Notes under the pieces: model-generated
What the model saw: the letters and a program-made list of their open reading frames with translations, nothing else
What the model was told of the DNA's origin: nothing
The model's database searches: none
Source of the DNA: Hofstenia miamia
Taxonomy: Eukaryota > Xenacoelomorpha > Acoela
DNA length: 64,000 nucleotides
NCBI GenBank assembly: GCA_004352715.1
Contig: SCFE01000001.1
Span: 1-64,000 of the forward strand
Direction of reading: 5' to 3'
Shown: positions 56,117 to 64,000 of the stretch, in pieces
Layout of the letters: each line of letters opens with the position of its first letter
Position numbering within the stretch: position 1 is the first letter of the stretch
Made by a program: the position numbers and the translations under genes

Positions 56117-56300
56117 GTAGGTTAGGGTACACATAATTAACTTCTTTGAGCTGAGTGCTGGAACTACTTCGGAGAACTCGGATTGCTGAATCTGTTGCTG
56201 ACAAGGAGAGTAGCGTCGGGCGGATGCCCACCCATTTGGAGTAATGCGGAGCTACTTCACTTAAATAGTGGTAATTAATGTATCTGTTAATCACAGTTAT
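56117..56300. repeat. LTR-like repeat fragment related to 6226-6550
   Basis: Shares ACACATAA, TTGAGCTGAG and CAC(T)TAAATAGTGGTAATTAAT with 6236-6450 in the same order and orientation. This copy keeps many CpGs. It may be an LTR or untranslated end; a gypsy RT remnant lies 0.6 kb downstream but a direct link is not shown. Confidence 0.35.
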
Positions 56301-56309
56301 CGGAAACAT

Positions 56310-56552
56310 ATTAATAAACTGCTAAGCAGTCAAGGAAAGTTAGATCCCTGCCCGTCGAATCACCATAGAACCAAAGAAGTAGATTTGGATAAAGTAAATT
56401 ACTTACATCATCACCAAGCAACAAAAGGTCACTTTAAAATATTAACTAAGAACAAACATACCAAGATCACTGAAGCATTATTAATAAAACAACAACGTAA
56501 AAAACTTTTAAATAGACAATTAAACCATGCTAGCATTCTTAAACTTTTCTAA
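56310..56552 (+). pseudogene. Penelope-like GIY-YIG C-terminal fragment
   Basis: The frame contains GHFKILTKNKHTKITEALLIKQQRKKLLNRQLN in two adjoining stretches, matching the last helices of Penelope endonucleases. The YIG core itself is missing or too diverged upstream. A hammerhead-like motif follows 25 bases after the stop. Confidence 0.7.
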
Positions 56553-56577
56553 ACTTTCCCTCTATAATCTATATGCA

Positions 56578-56606
56578 CTGATGAAGCTATACGTATGTAG
56601 CGAAAC
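56578..56606 (+). ncRNA. Hammerhead ribozyme core of a Penelope-like element
   Basis: CTGATGA (56578-56584) is the exact conserved box, followed by one A, a stem GCTATA (56586-56591) / TGTAGC (56596-56601) with a CGTA loop (one U-G pair), and GAAAC (56602-56606). The third helix would be very short (ACATGT region), as usual in Penelope-type minimal hammerheads; I did not assign the cleavage site. A GAATAAA follows, which may mark the 3' end of the transcript. Confidence 0.7.
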
Positions 56607-56659
56607 ATGTTTGCGGAATAAATCTTTCTTAATATGCTAAGTCTTAGCGAAATATCATT

Positions 56660-56660
<1 letters not shown>

Positions 56661-56693
<33 letters not shown>

Positions 56694-56911
56694 NNNNNNN
56701 NNNNNNNNNNNNNNNNNNNNNNNNNNNNNNNNNNNNNNNNNNNNNNNNNNNNNNNNNNNNNNNNNNNNNNNNNNNNNNNNNNNNNNNNNNNNNNNNNNNN
56801 NNNNNNNNNNNNNNNNNNNNNNNNNNNNNNNNNNNNNNNNNNNNNNNNNNNNNNNNNNNNNNNNNNNNNNNNNNNNNNNNNNNNNNNNNNATATATATAT
56901 ATATATATATA
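56661..56911. repeat. (TA)n microsatellite with a 197-base gap
   Basis: TA repeats on both sides of Ns at 56694-56890; reading frames through it are artefacts. Confidence 0.9.
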
Positions 56912-56929
56912 TTAATGTGGATTTTTCAA

Positions 56930-57600
56930 AATGCTCTACATGGCATTTGACATCTGTAACACCCCATTCACGTTTAGCAATATGTAATGATAGTGCTCCT
57001 AAATAGTAAACAGAAATTATAACACGGAATAACAGCTTAAATTGACAACATTTTAGTAGCAACCACCATTGTTGTTAAACACTGTGATGAACCTAGCCAA
57101 GTGCTAAATCTACTTCATCAAACCTGTCCTCCACATCAACAGTAAGAAATGCACTTTTTCTCAAAACACAGTAATATTCTTTGGATGCCCTACAATGAAA
57201 GGAAATATCACAATTAATGATAATGTGAAACAAGTACTTAACAAAATTGCACCACCTAGAATTAAAACGATTTATAACACACCTTAGGATTCATTAACTA
57301 CTATCATATGATTATCCCCAACCTAGCTGTGGAAACTCACAACATTTGAAATCACTTAAAAAGGAAACAAGACTTCCCATGGCAATCATGTCACCAAGAA
57401 CTTGACAATCTAAAGAAAATTATGTAAAACATCGAATTGCTAAACTCACCAACTACTCATTATCACTATATCTTAGATGCTGCGACATTGAGCCAAATAC
57501 AAAGTGGCCAAGAGATGCCAATACAATTCTTCTCACACAAATTTTGCCCCTTGGAGCAGCAAAACTTGAGTTTCTAAAAAGTTCCATCTCCTCTTATAGA
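56930..57600 (+). pseudogene. Ty3/gypsy reverse transcriptase/RNase H remnant
   Basis: At 56940-56985 one frame reads ATFDICNTPFTF-like sequence (the PFGLxNAPxTF block of gypsy RT, with Met and Ala at the front). At 57030-57060 it reads IDNILVATT, the YIDDILVAS catalytic box with the second Asp changed to Asn. Further blocks in shifting frames at 57150-57330 resemble the FGxxxxxxGI and P-x-x-x-x-x-L-x-x-F-x-G connection, and about 57530-57560 matches the (F)FSxKFxPxEQ strand of RNase H. Many stops; CpG-poor. Confidence 0.55.
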
Positions 57601-60402
57601 AAATTTTTTTAATGTTTGTACAGACAGCAGCCTCTATTCAAAAAATATTCTGGAGACTGAAGTACAATAATCACTCACTGGATAGAATGACTTCTCATTG
57701 ACAATCAAACATAAAAAAGGACACTGTAATTACAACTCTGATCTTTTGACAGCTCTACCACAATACCAACGAAAACTAAGAAAAAGGAGGTGAAAAGAAA
57801 CATCTCAAATTCATACCTTGTTGTCATGATGAAGAACTACCTGAAATCAGCACAGATGAAGAAGGCAAACCAATATATCAGTTAAAAAATTTCAAGCGTG
57901 TACAAAAAGAAAACAATGAATACTATGAAACACCAAGTCTTGATTACATCAACAAAGACTCTTATACTGATGAATATGAAATCAAAACCACACCAATCAT
58001 ATATGAAGAGTTGATGCACCCTGATCTACACATAGAATACCTTCACAGCACTACTCACACAACCTTTAGTGCAACCTCTCACTGAAAGATGTCTATAAGC
58101 TACTAAAAAAATGAAAGTATGCCAAACTCTTGCACCCATCAACATTTATTTACTCATAATATACTATCTGAAAGAATTTGATAAAAATCATCCTAAAATG
58201 GTATAACACATAACCTTAATACTGATCCAAGTTCAAGCTATAAATACTACAGTTTCAATTACATATATCTTAATTCTAATGAAAATCTTCTTCCTTCTAC
58301 ATCAAAACACCATCCAATGAATCCAATTTTTTCCTAAACACTGTGTTACAAACTTAGCATTCATTGATGAAATAACTCATCATCATCTACCACAATACTG
58401 CCTCATTACAGAAGAAATGATCACCACAGACATACTACTCCAGTCCTATTCGTATGAAATACTAAATCCTGTTCACATCCTGCATGGATATATCCAATAT
58501 CCACTGTTGCTTTACCTTCAGTCTTACACAATCAACTCTTGGCAATATCAAAAATTGATGGCTTGAGTTAAAACAGAGAAATAAAATAATAAACAGTGGC
58601 CAACATTCAACATTGAAATTCTACTCTCTGCCTATTCATGCTCCCAATTTGAAATATCATTCTATTCAATCCAATGAAAAATGTAAATTGGCTACTCCTT
58701 ACAAACAACCTTACATGTCTCACCTCTCAAATGAGGCTTAAGAGACATTGCCACCACTATATATATATATATATATATATGCAACATCCTATAAAAGATG
58801 ACAAGTGTAAAAGTGACATTGTTTTTGCTTTCTTCTTCATTTTAACTTGTTCTATATTAAATTTTAATTCTCCCACATCTCATTACTAAAACTTACATCA
58901 CTTGTCCAGCTTGCAAAAAATTAATAGCATTTGTTAATGGAAGGGATACCCAGGAATGTCACTGGTAGTTAAGTGAACTATTTTTGATGTTAAACCTAAA
59001 ACAGCCTCTTTTACTGCAAACAATCTTTTGGAAATTCAATGAGAGCAGGCTCATAAACACGTTTAACCATAGCTGTGTGCTGTGTGCCACTAAAATAGTC
59101 TAAAACTATACTGACTTTCAAATTTCTTATATAGATGGAATAAATTAACTGCTCTTAGTAATGTAAAGTGGTGAAATGCTGGTGATTTGGATGCAACTAT
59201 GTATGTATTTTAATAGTGAACACAAATAGTGTCAACACAAATCAATTGAGAAAAATATCTGTTTTATGATGTTTTGAAGAGGACATTTCCCTTGGTGGAG
59301 GACCTGATTTCAGAACTAAAATTTATAAACCACACTTTTGCCATTATAATAATTTTAAAACCAGTAGAGTTATTTATAGAAAATTTCCTCATTGTAGTGA
59401 ATCTCAATGAATAATTGTTTGATCAAATTAATTTCAACAGTCAAATCAATGTTAATTTTAAATATAATGTTAATTGGGGCCTTTGATACTATATTTATGC
59501 ATTGCTTAAACCAAAAACCCAAACACTAATATCTAAAATTCACAACATTTCACCATGAAATTTCCAGATTATGAAAGGGAAAATGGAAATCATTTTGAAA
59601 TAGAAATTTAATGGAAATCTATGGAACTGCAATTTCAAGAAAAAACATACTCAACCCTATAGAAAATGTTCAAAACGCATTTAATTTATGTATATATACA
59701 TAAACAACAGTAACAAAATGCATTAAAATAACCAAAATTAAATTAAATCATACAACAACAAAAATTGGTTAATGTCAAATTATATTGTTTAAATAATTGC
59801 ATCAGTACAATGATAAAGCTAATACAATTCTAGCTTCCATGTATAAATAAGAAAATTTTAACCAATGATTTCAGATATTTTAAGTACTGTTTCATTTATG
59901 ACAACTGATATTTTTTTCTAATTGCAGTGAAAATTAAGACTGAGATTGAAATAAAAAGTTATCCTGCCTTGTGCCAATTTGTGTTTGTTTTTTCTTGTCC
60001 AGATTTATCTGGATTAACTTGCATTTCATGGAGGCCATAACTTCTCATATATTTCATATAAAATTTCTTTAGCAGGCGTATGTCATCAGTAAGTCCACTA
60101 GCAATCATCTTCAACTGGACACAATCCACAAAGCTTTAACCAACAATATCCTCTCATTAACTAGCTTATGAACAGTAATTAATGGAATGACACAGTGTAG
60201 TGCAATTTTGTTGAACTAAAATAAAATGTTGTATTCCAATATTTCCTCAAGCAGCACATATATGAAAAATTTGTTTGACAGTGCCAATCCAAATTCACCC
60301 ATTTATAAAGAAAACAAAATATGTATTGAAAGCAATTTAAAAATGTGTTTAAAGACATAATTTTATCTCTGAACTAACATAAAATGCTAAGATTTCAATT
60401 GC
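57601..60402. other. CpG-poor stretch, probably further decayed retroelement
   Basis: The base composition on the + strand (many CA/AC and few G) continues from the gypsy remnant to about 58560, suggesting that decayed pol sequence extends there, but no later domain could be recognised. From 58900 on nothing is recognised. A short TA array lies at about 58756-58780. Confidence 0.4.
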
Positions 60403-60868
60403 TTAACCCTACAAGCCCACATGGTCATAGCTATAATTTTTTTATAGAGGGGGCTCAAAAAGCAGCCAATAATTAAAACAGTCAAGAGCACTTAAGATAT
60501 TTTCAATTTTCTTAACAAACAAGAGATAAAGCTTATACTTTCACAATTTAATGCTTCCCTTTTCTTAACAAAATAGTTCAGGAACATGCAAATGAACAGT
60601 TTTTTCTATTTTGTGCTGGTAATATATATGTATAATAATGTAGTTTCTTTTTAGTGACTTTACTCATAAAAAGTATTTTCTATTAAAAAAGATTCCTGTT
60701 CATATTTTTTATTTCATAAGGAGAAAACTACCCCCGCCTTTGGCCATGGCCCTGCTAGCTCCGGGCTTGTAGGGTACTTAGAAACCCATGGTGAGGCACA
60801 TAGTTAATTTTAACAATTAACAAAAATTGTGAAGCACAATGCACCTAATCCGGGGCGAGTAGGGCTAA
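60403..60868. mobile_element. Possible piggyBac-like MITE
   Basis: TTAA at 60403-60406 precedes CCCTACAAGCCC; on the other side GGGGCGAGTAGGG is followed by CTAA (60865-60868). A second inverted match, GGGCTTGTAGGG, lies inside at about 60763-60774. The degenerate right flank and two candidate right ends make this tentative. Confidence 0.35.
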
Positions 60869-63800
60869 GGAACATCTAAATTTATTGTTGTTAAAACTAT
60901 GAAGACACAAATATTTCACAAACTAATTGGCGGAATGGTACCCACGTCGACAGCAAGCTAACATAAAACGTGTCCCTGTAAAACAGTAACATAATCAACA
61001 ATCAACCACTTGTGAAGTAGTTCTAAACCTCTTTGCATCTTTTGCCGAAAAGATTTACAGGTTACTGCTTAGGGGAGTCAATTTCAAAATCGAACCCAAT
61101 GAATGAAGATATTGATACATTATTGATGCTACAGTACTGCTAAAATTAATGAAGAATATACTGTTGACGCATTCAGGGTTTTAGTTTTCAATCTCGAATA
61201 TTGATTTTATGTGGATTTAACTGGATCTCAATTTTGTCTATCCTGATGATTATCCTGTCAGGACTCAGCCATAGTGCAAAAACTTTTTGTGCATTTATAA
61301 AGTTTCTTAATATTTAAAGACAGCGCAGCGAATATAATTATCTACAGAATATTTGTGACGCATATGAGTTTATTGTATGATTTCTTCAATATATTATAGC
61401 CATAAATATATGACCTTAAATTATTTAATATTAACCAGATTTTGAACAGACTGCAATGAAATTAACTGAACTAATTACTAAATATGAAATTGAAGTAACC
61501 TTGGCGGGGCCAGGCTTAAAAGCATTACAAAATTGTATTATGTGTGCCATAGCATTTCAACCAAACCAATTATTCCAATTCTGTTCACATATTATAGTTA
61601 ATTTGACAAACTATTAATAGGTTTCTACGGGACCACACAACCCCATATGATTTATTGATCTCTGTCTCATGGGACTGTGACTAAATATTTCCATGGACTG
61701 GAACTGGGACAAAAATGAAGAAGATTTAAGTACGAATTTCAGAATATTACCCATTATTTTTGAAATTTTGATCAATATTGAAGCTATGCTGTTGTACCAA
61801 TGGGTCCATCAGACCAGAAAATTTCATGGGATTGATATGGGTCCAAATATAATAAGACTAAATTTTATTTACACCAGAAAAGTATGGTTCCATAGAAACT
61901 AGCCATTAGCTCGAAGTGTTATGAAAAGACGTGAGCATTAATGGAAAAATATGGAAATGTTTTTAAAATAGTTGTGGACATGGAATCGAAATGGAAGTGA
62001 ATAGCATTTCCATATGCAAACTTTACATTTCGCGAATCAAATTCACAGAAACATAAAAGCCGCATTAAATCAAAAATGACTTTGCATTCTCAAAACCATT
62101 CCCGAATTAATGAAAATGCAATGTTCCAGCTTGGCGTTTTTTCTGACTCATGAACAAATTTATATGGATGTCTACTCTATCTAGTACCTAGAATAGAAAA
62201 TGCATGTAATATAATCCGTTCAAAACTTTTGTTATTTCTATAGTGTTGTCTATTTTTGTGCACTAAAAAATAATGGTATTTGAAAAATATAATAGCGGCA
62301 TTAGAATGAAAATTTTTTAATGAAAAATATGTTATCTGGTTCACTTGAAATTTTATTTTGGGATATGCACTTAGTGAAAGCATTTATTTTTCTATGTCTT
62401 TTCAAATAATTAAAAAATAAGTAATTTTTATTAATAAATACACATCTTTATAATGTGTAGTTTCCAAAATTAATATTAATTTGCAATACTTAGATTGAGC
62501 GAGATAACCCATTTTCATTCTAATATGCAGCGAAATAGAGAATGAATTATTTCCCAAATCGTCTCAAAGTACGCCTGTAAAAAATTCGCATTGCTAAAGA
62601 TAGCCTACTACAGTGCCGTGTGATACATATGAAATTCAATGTGATCATTCAAAAACACTAAGCAGCTTGCAGAGTAATTAAAAGGCAAATACGTAGAAAT
62701 AGCAAAGAATTTACCCCTTAATAGCCTTGGTGTACGATATAAAAGAAAATTTTTATACAATCATGAAATAAAAAAATTTACAAAATGTTTGGAAATTCTA
62801 AAAATTCAGAAAGAACCATTATTTCCAAAAAAATCGCAAAAATTCAATAAATTCTAAAATATTTGAATTTGAAAAACAATCGTATCCCAAGTTTGAACTA
62901 TGCTAGGATTGCTAAAATGAAATCAATTCATTCCTTTCTTAAACATGATTTCGTTCAAGCAAATTAGCATTTAATTTTGCAAAACAGGTCTTGAGCATTT
63001 TTAGCCTATGCTTATGCCGATATTATTGAGCCTTTCTGCAAAAATTCCCACAAGAATCAAAGAAAGCCAAAATTTCACACCACACAACATGTCTTGTGGT
63101 GTGGGGATACCAATCCCACAGGAAGCCTGCCCCTTCCCTTTTTGCCCTAGACGCGTGCATGTTTTGCTTAATGATTAATTCAGAACGGTTAAAATTTCAA
63201 ACAAAAATGTGCAATCTATTTTAATCATTTTGCACAACTTAGATCCATTGTTGATGAAAAAGGCATCCCCATAAGCTCGATGCATGCATCAAGTGTGATA
63301 CACCTAGTTCAATAAAGAAGTTACAGAGACTCGTTGCAAAGATTAATATCTATAGAGAATGTATGAAGTCATTTTCAGAAATTATAAGATCTTTTTCCAA
63401 AATGCAATGAGTAAAGCCTAAGGATTTCCAGTGGTCAGAGGAAATGGATAAATTTCTGAAATAAGGAAATTGTAATAAAATAATTATAATTGTATAACCC
63501 GATTTCAATGAAACGCTGTTTGTAGAGCAAATCACCAGGCCAGATTAATGTAAGCTTTGATATCCTTCATCGTCTCAGTTTGTTTCCTGAGTTCATCATT
63601 GTATTATTTTCAAAGTAGTTGACAATAAATTTGCTTATATTTCAATTATACAATTAGGCAGTCCACTTGATGATTTTGTTCCTTACTGCAAAATACTGAT
63701 TTCTTCACCCTACACATCGTGATATCCTTAAGTAAAACATTTTGATCAATAATAAATAGGTTTTAGCAATTCTTTAATTTTAGGATCGCCCTAACTTTCA

Positions 63801-64000
63801 TTCAAGTTCTATATATTTCATCGTGACTTAGGCCCATTGTGCATACTTTATTTTGACCTATGCTTTGCAAAATTGCATAGGAGTACTATGAACTCCTAAA
63901 TACACTAAAGTTTGCTTTCTTCATTTGCAATTGCTATCATTACAGTTGATTTACAGAAAACTTTGTTGGCTTTCCAAAAGGACCTGCTATTTACACAGTA
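60869..64000. other. Non-coding stretch, no gene recognised
   Basis: No protein match in any frame. A small hairpin lies at about 63076-63103 (CACACCACA against TTGTGGTGTG). Confidence 0.5.

Overview
This window is AT-rich animal (invertebrate metazoan) nuclear DNA dominated by mobile elements. Evidence for an animal genome: a split CTP synthase gene with GT-AG introns, two exons of a RabGAP1-type TBC protein, and remnants of Ty3/gypsy, CR1/L2-like, REL-endonuclease and Penelope-like retroelements, a pogo/Tigger transposon, and hAT- and piggyBac-type MITEs. The species cannot be fixed from the sequence. Only two host genes are recognisable, both on the + strand. CTP synthase occupies 28359-40199: five coding exons joining in frame to 571 residues with the amidotransferase Cys, His and Glu present. 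A TBC-domain gene follows, with only two exons visible (45794-45919 and 46301-46444).

Layout. 1-6225: mostly non-coding, with a hAT MITE (3413-3956), a decayed SGNH-esterase ORF1 fragment and two gaps. 6226-14568: an LTR-like repeat, then a decayed minus-strand Ty3/gypsy element with gag, protease, RT, RNase H, integrase, an extra 3' ORF, PPT, PBS and two LTRs. 15119-15873: a third copy of the LTR, abutting a non-LTR RT fragment. 17-21.4 kb: an AT-rich cluster of MITEs and a long foldback element. 21.8-26.4 kb: two minus-strand non-LTR retrotransposons, one carrying an exact 334-bp duplication around a single N. 27.3-28.1 kb: a Penelope-like remnant. 28.36-40.2 kb: CTP synthase, whose fourth intron is 7.4 kb and appears to hold a 3.1-kb hAT-like element and a 21-bp-arm hairpin. 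40.9-44.3 kb: a second Penelope remnant, an REL-endonuclease tail, and the start of a CR1/L2-like element with a 2A-like peptide. 45.8-46.4 kb: TBC exons. 47.48-49.70 kb: a structurally complete Tigger element with an intact 542-aa ORF that lacks the second catalytic Asp. 50.0-52.8 kb: piggyBac-like and hAT MITEs. 56.1-57.6 kb: LTR-like sequence, a third Penelope fragment with a hammerhead-like motif, and a gypsy RT pseudogene. 57.6-64 kb: no gene recognised.

Signals most worth following: three matching hammerhead-ribozyme-like cores, each just downstream of a Penelope GIY-YIG fragment; a 2A-like NPGP motif at the front of a CR1/L2-like ORF2; the in-frame loss of the second DDE Asp in an otherwise intact Tigger copy; and blockwise CpG loss confined to repeat-rich stretches, which suggests methylation-driven decay.

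All coordinates come from reading the sequence by eye. Repeat boundaries not marked by a TSD are approximate, and no similarity search or folding program was run.
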